Below are positions 1 to 6,281 of a stretch of DNA of 16,102 nucleotides, piece after piece. This DNA comes from Candidatus Aenigmatarchaeota archaeon. GTDB lineage: Archaea > Aenigmatarchaeota > Aenigmatarchaeia > QMZP01. The stretch lies in assembly GCA_017609225.1 (NCBI GenBank), contig JAFCEK010000015.1, forward strand, positions 1 through 16,102, in the 5' to 3' direction. How positions within the stretch are numbered: position 1 is the first letter of the stretch; every line of letters begins with the position of its first letter. The notes beneath the pieces are model-generated. The model made no database searches. It had not been told where the DNA came from and saw only the letters and a program-made list of their open reading frames with translations. A program made the position numbers and the translations under genes.

Positions 1-1196
1 GGTATTGCATGGGGGTTGAATATTATATCAGGAACAACACCCGAACTTGTGAAAGGCATATCCTCCTGAGGAACCAGAAGGCTTACCACGCCCTTCTGCC
101 CGTGCCTTGACGCAAACTTGTCACCGAGTTCCGGTATCCTCTGGTCTCTTACCCTCACCGTAATCAGCTTGTTGGCATCTGTTGTTTCAGAAACCATTAC
201 TTCATCAACTATTCCCTTTTCGCCATATCTTATTACAACAGATGTTTCCCTTTTGTTTTCAATATCGCTTGTAAATTCCTCGCTTGACAAAAATCTTAAT
301 GGAGAAACCTTTCCTACAAGAACGGAATCAGATTCCACCACTGTTTCAGGGTTTATTATTCCGTCTTCTCCCAGGTTTTTGTATGCATCCTCGCCTCTGT
401 GGCCCTTTATTCCCATTTCAGGTATCTGTATCTCATCCTCCTGGCCGCCCCAGTATCTCTTTTTTATGGTTTCATAGGTTCTGAAATAGAAGCTTCTGAA
501 CATGCCCCTCTCAACAGAGCTTTTGTTAATAACAATTGCATCATTCAGGTTGTATCCGTCATAACACATGATTGCAATAACTATATTCTGGCCCTCGGGA
601 TATTCATCCAGTATATTGCTTACCTTTGTGGTTACCAGAGGTGCCTGCGGGTAAGCCATAATATTGGATTTTGTGTCCATTCTGAGAAGGAAATTGCTGG
701 CCATAAGGCCTATTGCCTGGCCAACCATTTTCGCACCATAGTTTATCCTGTCCCCCCTGTTGTATTCAGGGTATGATATTGTTGATGCGGACAGCCCGAG
801 CATGGATATGGGATCAATCTCAAGGTGCGTATGCTCCTTTGTAATATCACCCTCTGTAGGTGCAATATATGCATTCTCTTCCTCGTTTGCATCAAGATAT
901 TCAACTATTCCATGTTCAACCAGGTAGTTCCAGTCAATGCTGCCGGTTTCAAGCTTCTTCAGAATTGCAGGCGTAAGCTTTGATTTCCCGTTTTCAACAA
1001 TTATAAGAGGCCTTCTTACCCTGCCGGGCTCTGTGGAAATTCTTACCTCTTTCAGTTTGGGATGATATGCTATATTCAGCTGGTCTGTTATGATTCCCAG
1101 CCTTCTCTTCTTTTTTATATTATTAACAAACTCTATAGGATTGTCTACTGATATGACAAATTTTCCATTAAAGTATACATCTGTTTTTTCTGACAT
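1..1196 (-). CDS. rpoB1: RNA polymerase subunit B' (C-terminal half of split B), partial
   Basis: This is the catalytic half of the second-largest RNA polymerase subunit, which archaea with a split B encode as B'. Reading leftward from ATG at 1196 (MSEKTDVYFNGKFVISVDNP) it stays open to the window edge, giving about 398 residues of a protein normally near 600. Seen directly: the conserved segments GYNLNDAIVINKSSVERG and, near the edge, IPELGDKFASRHGQKGVVS followed by MPFTSSGVVPDIIFNPHAIP, which belong to the nucleotide/RNA-binding core. It lies 126 nt after the rpoB'' stop in the same direction, so the two are almost certainly co-transcribed. The 3' end lies outside the window. The identification is secure; only the end is missing. 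Confidence 0.97.
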   Translation of the reverse strand, partial: MSEKTDVYFNGKFVISVDNPIEFVNNIKKKRRLGIITDQLNIAYHPKLKEVRISTEPGRVRRPLIIVENGKSKLTPAILKKLETGSIDWNYLVEHGIVEYLDANEEENAYIAPTEGDITKEHTHLEIDPISMLGLSASTISYPEYNRGDRINYGAKMVGQAIGLMASNFLLRMDTKSNIMAYPQAPLVTTKVSNILDEYPEGQNIVIAIMCYDGYNLNDAIVINKSSVERGMFRSFYFRTYETIKKRYWGGQEDEIQIPEMGIKGHRGEDAYKNLGEDGIINPETVVESDSVLVGKVSPLRFLSSEEFTSDIENKRETSVVIRYGEKGIVDEVMVSETTDANKLITVRVRDQRIPELGDKFASRHGQKGVVSLLVPQEDMPFTSSGVVPDIIFNPHAI

Positions 1197-1322
1197 ATTG
1201 ACTGCCTCCGTTGGCCTGAGCAAACAGCCTGCCGCTATTCAAGCGGAGCCAAGCTGCTGCTACTTCCCGGCTTCCCGGTATTTTCCCGCACTGCCGGCAT
1301 TTGCTGCCGCATAAGCGCGAGA
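1197..1322. other. GC-rich rpoB''-rpoB' spacer with hairpins
   Basis: A spacer of 126 nt separates the two halves of the B subunit and is clearly richer in G+C than the flanking genes. On the transcribed (minus) strand it contains CCGCT-TGAAT-AGCGG, a 5-bp hairpin, and several CCGGGAAG-like repeats. A 25-codon minus-strand ORF starts at 1312 (MRQQMPAVREN...) but has no family resemblance that I recognise. No T-loop signature (TTCRA) in a tRNA context is present, so I do not call a tRNA. Its role is unknown. Confidence 0.4.
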
Positions 1323-2783
1323 TTATTTGTTTTCCAGCGTGTTCAGCAGTTTTTCATTTTCCTTCTGATCCAGCCCGGGTGTTATCTCAGTCATAAGGGC
1401 CAGATGCTTTCTCAGCCCTATTGAGGAACCTTCAGGTGTTTCCGCAGGGCAGAGCCTCCCGTATTCTGTTGGATGGATCTGCCTTGCCCTGAAGTGCTCC
1501 TGAGTGGATGTAAGGGGTGAGATTATGCTTCTGAGATGCGATATGGTTTTGATGAAGGAGCTTCTGTCCAGCCTCTGGGATACGCCTGTTCTTCCCCCAA
1601 TCCAGTTGCCTGTTGCAAGGCTTGACAGTATCTGCTTTGTAACAGCATCTGCCTCTATTATTCCCTGGATTGAAGGCCTTTTGCCTCTTTTAACAAGCTT
1701 CTGGTAGTTGTAGCTCATCTTTGCCATCAGTCCCCATCTTCCCAGAAGTATGGACCTGAAAAGCTGGCCTATAAGCTCTCCTGACATTAAAAGCCTTTTG
1801 TTTGAATAATGGTCAATATCATCTTCTGAAATTCTCCCCATGGAAAGCTTTATTGCCTTCTCAACAATTCTTGAAAGCACCATTGCCTTTTCCATTCTGT
1901 TTTCCGTGTTCTGGCCTATATGCGGAAGCAGGTATCTGTCAAGAATCTGGTTCACCCTTTCCTTTCTGTAATCCTCAGCAACCCTGAGCTTTTTCCCTAT
2001 TATTTCTATTGCCTCTTCCGGGTTTGATGCCTCCTCCTGGTACAGGTTTATATAGAGGTCATTCAGTATCATGGGGTCCTTTGATATGCAGTCGCATATC
2101 TGTTTGTCTGTTTCGAGGCCAAGTGCCCTGAGAAGCGTAATAATGGAAAGCTTTCTTATGTTTGCAAAGGATATGGTTATCTCCCCGTCAGGCTTTCTCT
2201 CTATGATATGCCTCTGCTTGAAGCCTGATTTCTCGGAATTGATTCTTATGGAGATGTTGCCATCAGAGTCCTTTTCAAAAATCGGTTTGTTTGAAACAAT
2301 TTCCTCAATGAGAACAAGAACCCTTTCCGTTCCGTTTATTATGAAATATCCTCCGGGGTCGTCCGGGTCTTCCCCGTTCTTCACAAGCTCCTGGGGGTTC
2401 ATTCCATATGTGGAGCATAGCTTTGATTTGACCATTATAGGCAGGTTGCCTATATGAACCCTCTCTGATTTTTCCTGTATGCCGTTTACTATGGGTGTTA
2501 TTTCAATATGAATCGGCGCGGAATATGTCAGGTTCCTTATTCTCGCCTCGTTAGGAAATATCTGCCTTGTTGAGCCGTCTGCCTCCTTGACAATAGGCCT
2601 TCCTATCCTGACCTCCCCGAACTTTAGCTTTAAATCCCCCAGCTCTGGATTCATCTCTATAACATCAATCTCATCTATTATATTCTGAATACCAAAATCA
2701 ATAAAATTGTTAAAACTCTCAATCTGGAAATTAATCCAGCCTTTTTCCTTCTCAAATCTATGAATTAAACTTGTATATCCCAT
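1323..2783 (-). CDS. rpoB2: RNA polymerase subunit B'' (N-terminal half of split B)
   Basis: This is the N-terminal half (486 aa) of the second-largest RNA polymerase subunit, forming the protrusion, lobe and part of the fork. Family hallmarks in order: an N-terminal EKGWINFQIESFNNFI segment (residues 14-29), GGYFIINGTERVLVLIEEIV near residue 145, and the fork motif RQIHPTEYGRLCPAETPEG followed by SSIGLRKHLALMTEI close to the C-terminus. The split falls at the usual archaeal B''/B' boundary just after this motif. The ATG at 2783 is chosen because an AGGGAT purine tract lies about ten bases upstream and no longer homologous N-terminus is visible. rpoH lies upstream and rpoB' downstream. The 228-nt structured region ahead of it is unusual for this operon. 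Confidence 0.97.
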   Translation of the reverse strand: MGYTSLIHRFEKEKGWINFQIESFNNFIDFGIQNIIDEIDVIEMNPELGDLKLKFGEVRIGRPIVKEADGSTRQIFPNEARIRNLTYSAPIHIEITPIVNGIQEKSERVHIGNLPIMVKSKLCSTYGMNPQELVKNGEDPDDPGGYFIINGTERVLVLIEEIVSNKPIFEKDSDGNISIRINSEKSGFKQRHIIERKPDGEITISFANIRKLSIITLLRALGLETDKQICDCISKDPMILNDLYINLYQEEASNPEEAIEIIGKKLRVAEDYRKERVNQILDRYLLPHIGQNTENRMEKAMVLSRIVEKAIKLSMGRISEDDIDHYSNKRLLMSGELIGQLFRSILLGRWGLMAKMSYNYQKLVKRGKRPSIQGIIEADAVTKQILSSLATGNWIGGRTGVSQRLDRSSFIKTISHLRSIISPLTSTQEHFRARQIHPTEYGRLCPAETPEGSSIGLRKHLALMTEITPGLDQKENEKLLNTLENK

Positions 2784-2994
2784 TCTATCCCTTGGACCCC
2801 TCTGAACTGGTACAGCTCAGACGGGTGCATGACCCCTGCTCTATCAGATGCACAGGAGCCTGGCATGGCAGCTGTTTGCACAGCGCCATCCATAGCAGAG
2901 CTCCCAGGTGGTATCCAGGGAAACCCTGCCCACAGGATTGTCTGCGGGTATCCAGGATATCCCGCATGTTTGATTAATATTATGTTTTTTTCTG
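2784..2994 (-). other. Structured GC-rich leader or small RNA upstream of rpoB''
   Basis: Between rpoH and rpoB'' lies a non-coding stretch much richer in G+C than its surroundings and full of potential helices. On the plus strand these read GTGCAT...ATGCAC (6 bp), ATGGC-GCTGT...ACAGC-GCCAT (10 bp with one bulged A), CAGGG-AAA-CCCTG and GCGGG...CCCGC. The 10-mer CCTGGATACC occurs twice on the minus strand. A TATA-like box just upstream would start a transcript near 2970, so this could be a long 5' leader of rpoB'' or a separate small RNA. I looked for tRNA (no TTCRA T-loop), SRP RNA and RNase P RNA signatures and found none. Function unknown. Confidence 0.45.
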
Positions 2995-3004
2995 TTTATA
3001 TATC
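2995..3004 (-). promoter_or_regulatory. TATA-like box upstream of the rpoB'' leader
   Basis: On the minus strand the sequence GATATATAAA lies in an A/T-rich gap right after the rpoH stop. An archaeal start about 25 nt downstream would fall near 2970, at the beginning of the GC-rich structured region. This suggests an internal promoter inside the rpo block, by sequence only. Confidence 0.4.
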
Positions 3005-3011
3005 AATCAAA

Positions 3012-3254
3012 CTAAGATTTCGCAACAATCCTATAGTAAATGGATATGCCCGCGGTGGGTGATTCTCTTGTTATCTTTATCAGGTCCCCGGGCTTTGCAT
3101 TCAGCTCTTTCAGCGCGGGGTCTGAATCAAATATTACAGGCATCTGCTCCTTTGTTACACCCAGGGATTCCATTATTGCCTTTTTCTCCTGCGGTGCTAC
3201 CACTTCATGTTTAGGCACCATCTGGTGCTCAAGCACTTTGAATTTCATGATCAT
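3012..3254 (-). CDS. rpoH: RNA polymerase subunit H (Rpb5 C-terminal domain)
   Basis: This is a small archaeal RNA polymerase subunit of 80 residues (78 if the second ATG at 3248 is used), equivalent to the C-terminal assembly domain of eukaryotic Rpb5. Recognisable features are FKVLEHQMVPKHEVV at the N-terminus, the EKKAIMESLGVTKEQMP segment, and the C-terminal PGDLIKITRESPTAGISIYYRIV. Archaeal rpoH normally sits directly upstream of rpoB, as here, although the 228-nt gap to rpoB'' is unusual. It follows the HisG-like gene by only 11 nt, so it is probably read through from the AbrB-ACT promoter as well. No strong ribosome binding site is visible before either ATG. Confidence 0.96.
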   Translation of the reverse strand: MIMKFKVLEHQMVPKHEVVAPQEKKAIMESLGVTKEQMPVIFDSDPALKELNAKPGDLIKITRESPTAGISIYYRIVAKS

Positions 3255-3265
3255 CAGATGTTAAG

Positions 3266-4135
3266 TTAAATGCCTGCAGGTATAACTTCCCTGTTCAGCT
3301 TTACAGCAAATATTTCAGGTCTTTCTTCATTTAATTCTTCTATCCTTTTTTCCATTCTAGATATCATTTCATCAAAAACGGGTTTGTGTGCTTTGTATGT
3401 GTCTTCATCAACAACAAAATGCGGTGTAACTCTTTCCATCACAAGAGGTTCTGCTATGAGCAACCTGTTTCTTTTTATACTTTCACCCGTTTCTGTAACA
3501 TCAACCATACCATGTGTATCCCCAACCCTTGGATATGTTTCTGTTTTTCCATCGGTTATTAGAAGCATGTATTCACCTTTCTTTAATCCAGCAATTTCTT
3601 CAGCTGCTGACCTGGCTATTGATTCAAATTCTGTTGCAGCTAATGGTATATTTGGGTCAAGCTTTTTTAACTTTCTCCTTAAATCTTCTATTTTTTTAAT
3701 ATCATAATCTTCGGGAAATGCAAAGACAATATAAGATGGCCTGCATTTAAGGTTAAGCAAATCAACCAATCCTTTCTCTTCCAGTTCACTGCTAAAGTCA
3801 GATTCGTTTTGTGGTATCAGTCCTAACAGCCTGTCACTAAAGAAGTCTCTTCCGCTTACACCTGCACCGCCTCTTTTTATTGATTCTGGTATATTATGAG
3901 GCCTTCTGACCACAACTGTAAGTGTTTCAACACCATCTCTTGGATAACCAAGCTTTCTGAGGTCTAATTCACTTAATTCAGCAACATAATCCTTTTCTTC
4001 CGGATATGGGAGCATTGTAGCTGCCCAAATATCATAAAATCCGCCTGTTTTTATATGACCATCGGGTATGTATACTTTTACTCTTCCATCTTCTCTGTTT
4101 GTGTACTGCTCGGTGTCTCTTTTCCAGAATCTCAT
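3266..4135 (-). CDS. HisG-like ATP phosphoribosyltransferase homologue (lacking the HisG C-terminal domain)
   Basis: The protein is 289 aa. It resembles the two-lobed catalytic domain of ATP phosphoribosyltransferase, the first enzyme of histidine synthesis, which joins ATP and PRPP. Seen: RRPHNIPESIKRGGAGVSGRDFF (residues 77-99), matching the HisG pattern RPQDIPxYVxxGAADLGIxGxD, and DTHGMVDVTETGESIKRN (206-223), matching the PRPP-binding segment ADAIVDxVxTGxTLKxN. The regulatory C-terminal domain of long HisG is missing. In its place is a charged, helical tail (residues 247-289). The first codons overlap the end of the AbrB-ACT gene by 4 nt, so the two are translationally coupled, and rpoH follows. 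A second HisG homologue lies divergently. Several substitutions in the motifs leave catalytic activity uncertain. Confidence 0.75.
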   Translation of the reverse strand: MRFWKRDTEQYTNREDGRVKVYIPDGHIKTGGFYDIWAATMLPYPEEKDYVAELSELDLRKLGYPRDGVETLTVVVRRPHNIPESIKRGGAGVSGRDFFSDRLLGLIPQNESDFSSELEEKGLVDLLNLKCRPSYIVFAFPEDYDIKKIEDLRRKLKKLDPNIPLAATEFESIARSAAEEIAGLKKGEYMLLITDGKTETYPRVGDTHGMVDVTETGESIKRNRLLIAEPLVMERVTPHFVVDEDTYKAHKPVFDEMISRMEKRIEELNEERPEIFAVKLNREVIPAGI

Positions 4136-4530
4136 TTTCTCAAAACCTCAAGGTCTTTAACAAGATTTGAATGTATGATTTCCTTTTTGAACTGCTCTAT
4201 GGTTCCGTTTTTTTCTGATGTGTCAATTATGACATCCCATTCAGCCATCTTCCCCTTAACCAGTGTTCTGCTCTCGCTCATTATTATGTTAAACCCGTAA
4301 TCAGAGAGTATGCCTGCAATCTTTGCCAGTGTTCCTGGAATATCTGAAATTGTAAACCTCAGCTCTGCTGTTTTGTCTTTAAGAAGAGGCAGTATTTTCA
4401 CATACCCCTTCTCCTTGTCAGATATAAGCACCATCTCTGTTCCATCGTCTGCATCAAGAAACTTTCTTATATGAATGGGTATCAGTATCCTGCCCTTGGA
4501 ATCAACCCTTACTATGTTAGAATTCCTCAT
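4132..4530 (-). CDS. AbrB/SpoVT-type DNA-binding protein fused to an ACT domain
   Basis: The 132-aa protein is a likely ligand-responsive transcription factor. Residues 5-47 (VRVDSKGRILIPIHIRKFL) are a typical swapped-hairpin AbrB DNA-binding fold. Residues 55-130 (AELRFTISDIPGTLAKIAGILSDYGFNI) are an ACT domain, a fold that usually binds amino acids. It is the first gene of the minus-strand block and overlaps the short HisG-like gene by 4 nt. A Shine-Dalgarno-like GGTGGGAG lies upstream of its ATG. Because it sits between two HisG homologues and faces paired CCCAC/GTGGG boxes, I infer that it controls both genes and itself, perhaps in response to an amino acid such as histidine. Domains are clear; the ligand and targets are inference. 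Confidence 0.85.
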   Translation of the reverse strand: MRNSNIVRVDSKGRILIPIHIRKFLDADDGTEMVLISDKEKGYVKILPLLKDKTAELRFTISDIPGTLAKIAGILSDYGFNIIMSESRTLVKGKMAEWDVIIDTSEKNGTIEQFKKEIIHSNLVKDLEVLRK

Positions 4531-4540
4531 AAAAACACTA

Positions 4541-4638
4541 CTCCCACCTGAAATCCCACTTAACTAATTATATAATAGGGGAAAGGTTTAAATAGTTTTC
4601 TTGTTTTTTGGTGGGATTTGTGGGAAACTTTAAATATA
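4541..4638. promoter_or_regulatory. Divergent control region with paired CCCAC/GTGGG boxes
   Basis: CCCAC occurs at 4543-4547 and 4555-4559, and its complement GTGGG at 4611-4615 and 4620-4624. The inner pair extends to a perfect 9-bp inverted repeat, AAATCCCAC (4551-4559) with GTGGGATTT (4611-4619). Between them is TTTAAATA (4587-4594), a TATA-like box placed well for the AbrB-ACT gene. TTTAAATATA (4629-4638) could serve the long HisG gene. The symmetry around the start sites of both genes suggests operators for the AbrB-ACT protein. This is inference from position. Confidence 0.5.
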
Positions 4639-4722
4639 AAAAAACAATTATTGAACATAGATGTTTATTTAAATAATTTTTTGTTTTACATTTATTGTTT
4701 GATGGTGAAATTGGTGTTTAAT

Positions 4723-5814
4723 ATGCCCAGAAAATTAAGGTTTGGATTGCCTGTTGGCTCTCTTAATCATCCTGAAAGATGGGATACGAAGGGGTTTTTG
4801 GATAGTGCTGGACTTTACACATCAGGATATGAGCCGGGGAGCAGAAGTTATTATCCAAGATTTTTAGGTGAAGGAACAGAGTATCTGGAGGCTGTTGCTG
4901 TCAGGCCTCAAAGGGCTGCCCAGGAATTATGGGCAAAAAAGAAGGGCTTCTCATCGGAAGGCCTTGATATTGCAATTGTTGGCAGTGACTGGGCTGAAGA
5001 AGGTGAGGCTGCAGGTTATCCTATCAAACAATTAACATCCCTTGGTTATGGAAAGGTTACATTGTATGCTGCTGTTCTTGAAGATTCCGGATTTGAAAAT
5101 GTATCTGATGTTATAGAGCTAACAAAAAAACAGGGAATCATCTGTCAGACAGAATATGTGCATCTGGCAGCAAAGATGATTCTTGAAAATCCTTTATATA
5201 AAGAACTGCATGATGAGATGCCGCCCCAGATAGAGTATGGAGGCAGGATTATAAATGAGTCCCAGCGTCCAAATCCCAAGGTAAGAATTGTTTATTCAGA
5301 AGGTACAACAGAATCAGCACTTCCCTCCGGGTTTGCACACATAATCATTGATAATATGCAGAAAGGAAGGACTGTAAAGGAAAACCGCCTGAAAATAATA
5401 GATGAGCTTGGGAACTCGTTTGCAAGGTTGTATGCAGGCCCGCATATAACAGAGGAAGATGAAAGATGGGATATGGTGCAGTATGTTAAGAATTTGTTAA
5501 GAGGAGCTGCGCTTGCCAGGAGATATATTTACTGCATTTTTGATTTTCCCCGGAAAAAGAAAGGTGAAATTTTAAATTTCATGAGAAAAAACAATTTGTA
5601 TGAAATTAAGCCGTTTGTGCAGGAAGAAAAAAACGGGGATGGCTGGTGCGAGACAAAAATACTTGTTCCCAGAGCAAAGGAATTTGCTGTTGTTTGTGGA
5701 CTCTCAAACTTAGGGGCTAAGGCAAATGTAATCACAGAACCAAAACTGATTGTTGATATTCAAATGACTGACGAAGAAATAAATGAATTGCTTGAGAGCG
5801 ATACGGGAATATAA
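4723..5814 (+). CDS. hisG: Long-form ATP phosphoribosyltransferase (HisG_L) homologue
   Basis: This 363-aa protein resembles the long form of HisG, which makes phosphoribosyl-ATP from ATP and PRPP and is feedback-inhibited through its C-terminal domain. Seen: LRFGLPVGSL at the N-terminus, RPQRAAQELWAKK (61-73), LDIAIVGSDWAEEG (81-94), a PRPP segment AHIIIDNMQKGRTVKEN (205-221), and a C-terminal region from about 265 to 345 that fits the HisG_C ACT-like domain. The reading frame opens upstream at TTG 4618, but that extension is A/T-rich promoter sequence. I chose ATG 4723, preceded by GGTG; ATG 4702 is an alternative. No other his genes lie in the window, so a role in histidine synthesis is likely but not proven. 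It includes insertions compared with typical HisG. Confidence 0.8.
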   Translation: MPRKLRFGLPVGSLNHPERWDTKGFLDSAGLYTSGYEPGSRSYYPRFLGEGTEYLEAVAVRPQRAAQELWAKKKGFSSEGLDIAIVGSDWAEEGEAAGYPIKQLTSLGYGKVTLYAAVLEDSGFENVSDVIELTKKQGIICQTEYVHLAAKMILENPLYKELHDEMPPQIEYGGRIINESQRPNPKVRIVYSEGTTESALPSGFAHIIIDNMQKGRTVKENRLKIIDELGNSFARLYAGPHITEEDERWDMVQYVKNLLRGAALARRYIYCIFDFPRKKKGEILNFMRKNNLYEIKPFVQEEKNGDGWCETKILVPRAKEFAVVCGLSNLGAKANVITEPKLIVDIQMTDEEINELLESDTGI

Positions 5815-5829
5815 AGCAAATATAATTAT

Positions 5830-6061
5830 TGGGCCCAGAGGGATGTTCAGCTCCGCTGAATGCATGCCTCAGCAGAGTGTTCGAATTCGAGGCCTGCAAG
5901 GTTGCCCTTGCAAACTCCCTCGACACCCGGGATTTCTGCCATCGGGTCAAAGACCCTGCACATGCTTTTAAATGACTTTAAAAGCTTCACCCGGCTCTCC
6001 CAAGGGAGAACTCAACCGGTGCTCTATTACCCGATTTTGCTCCAGGCTGAGCTATGGGCCC
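5830..6061 (-). tRNA. tRNA-Lys(UUU) with five apparent introns
   Basis: The gene reads leftward from 6061. Acceptor GGGCCCA pairs with TGGGCCC and the discriminator is A. Removing five segments gives a complete 76-nt cloverleaf with anticodon loop CTTTTAA, stem CCGGG/CCCGG, T-arm GAGGG-TTCGAAT-CCCTC and D-arm GCTC...GAGC. Introns: D-loop 6028-6040 (13 nt; helix CCTG/CGGG); position 30/31 at 5986-6015 (30 nt; helix CACC/GGTG, bulges GGT and AAG); anticodon loop 37/38 or 38/39 at about 5932-5977 (46 nt); position 53/54 at 5886-5916 (31 nt; helix CGAG/CTCG, bulges GGA and AAT, 10-bp inner helix); position 59/60 at 5844-5879 (36 nt; helix TTCG/TGAA, bulges AAC and CAT, 9-bp inner helix). The exon between the last two is only TTCGAA (5880-5885). 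The anticodon-loop intron has the weakest BHB. Confidence 0.88.
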
Positions 6062-6068
6062 ATGTAAA

Positions 6069-6152
6069 GTCTTAGACTGCTTGGGTAGGTTGCATGAGCA
6101 GTCGTAGTGTTTGAGGTCTTAGACTGCTTGGGTAGGTTGCATGAGCAGTCGT
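6069..6152 (-). repeat. Tandem 37-nt stem-loop repeat in the tRNA-Lys(UUU) leader
   Basis: Two identical 37-nt units (6069-6105 and 6116-6152) are separated by 10 nt. Each contains a 7-bp inverted repeat GACTGCT/AGCAGTC around a 15-nt loop, and is bordered by GTCTTAG. A degenerate third start (GTCTTGAACTGCT) follows at about 6164. On the minus strand they lie immediately upstream of tRNA-Lys(UUU) and would be part of its precursor if transcription starts near the TATA-like box at 6208-6216. A related arrangement lies ahead of tRNA-Lys(CUU). Function unknown; with two copies only, this is not a CRISPR array. Confidence 0.8.
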
Positions 6153-6207
6153 GCCTGCTATGAAGTCTTGAACTGCTGCATGTTCTCTTGGTATTAATTG
6201 TTAATGG

Positions 6208-6216
6208 TTTTTATAC
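6208..6216 (-). promoter_or_regulatory. TATA-like box for tRNA-Lys(UUU) precursor
   Basis: The minus strand reads GTATAAAAA here, inside an A/T-rich gap. A start about 25 nt downstream (near 6186) would give a tRNA precursor with a roughly 125-nt leader that includes the two stem-loop repeats. Assigned by sequence and position only. Confidence 0.35.
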
Positions 6217-6244
6217 TTTAATGCTTTCAGTTCTGTATTATTTA

Positions 6245-6255
6245 TTTATATATAA
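6245..6255 (+). promoter_or_regulatory. TATA box of tRNA-Asp
   Basis: TTTATATATAA is centred about 32 nt upstream of the first base of tRNA-Asp, close to the usual archaeal TATA-to-start distance. Confidence 0.55.
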
Positions 6256-6281
6256 TTTTTTCATGTATTATAGTGTAACTA

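Noticed and set aside
1197..1322. SRP-like string GCCGGGAAGTAGCAGC on the minus strand
   Set aside because: It resembles the GGAAG...AGCAGC of SRP helix 8, but the flanking bases do not pair and the spacer is too short for an archaeal SRP RNA.
2784..2994. Possible intron-rich tRNA, SRP RNA or RNase P RNA in the GC-rich spacer
   Set aside because: No TTCRA T-loop in either strand that fits a cloverleaf, no acceptor complement pairs at the ends, no SRP tetraloop motif and no RNase P P4 sequence.
4618..4722. N-terminal extension of the long HisG starting at TTG 4618
   Set aside because: The extra 35 residues are encoded by A/T-rich promoter sequence with TATA boxes and match nothing in HisG; ATG 4723 fits the family start.
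6069..6152. Possible CRISPR array (two identical 37-nt repeats)
   Set aside because: Only two copies with a 10-nt gap, a degenerate third start, no cas genes; better described as tandem stem-loops in a tRNA leader.
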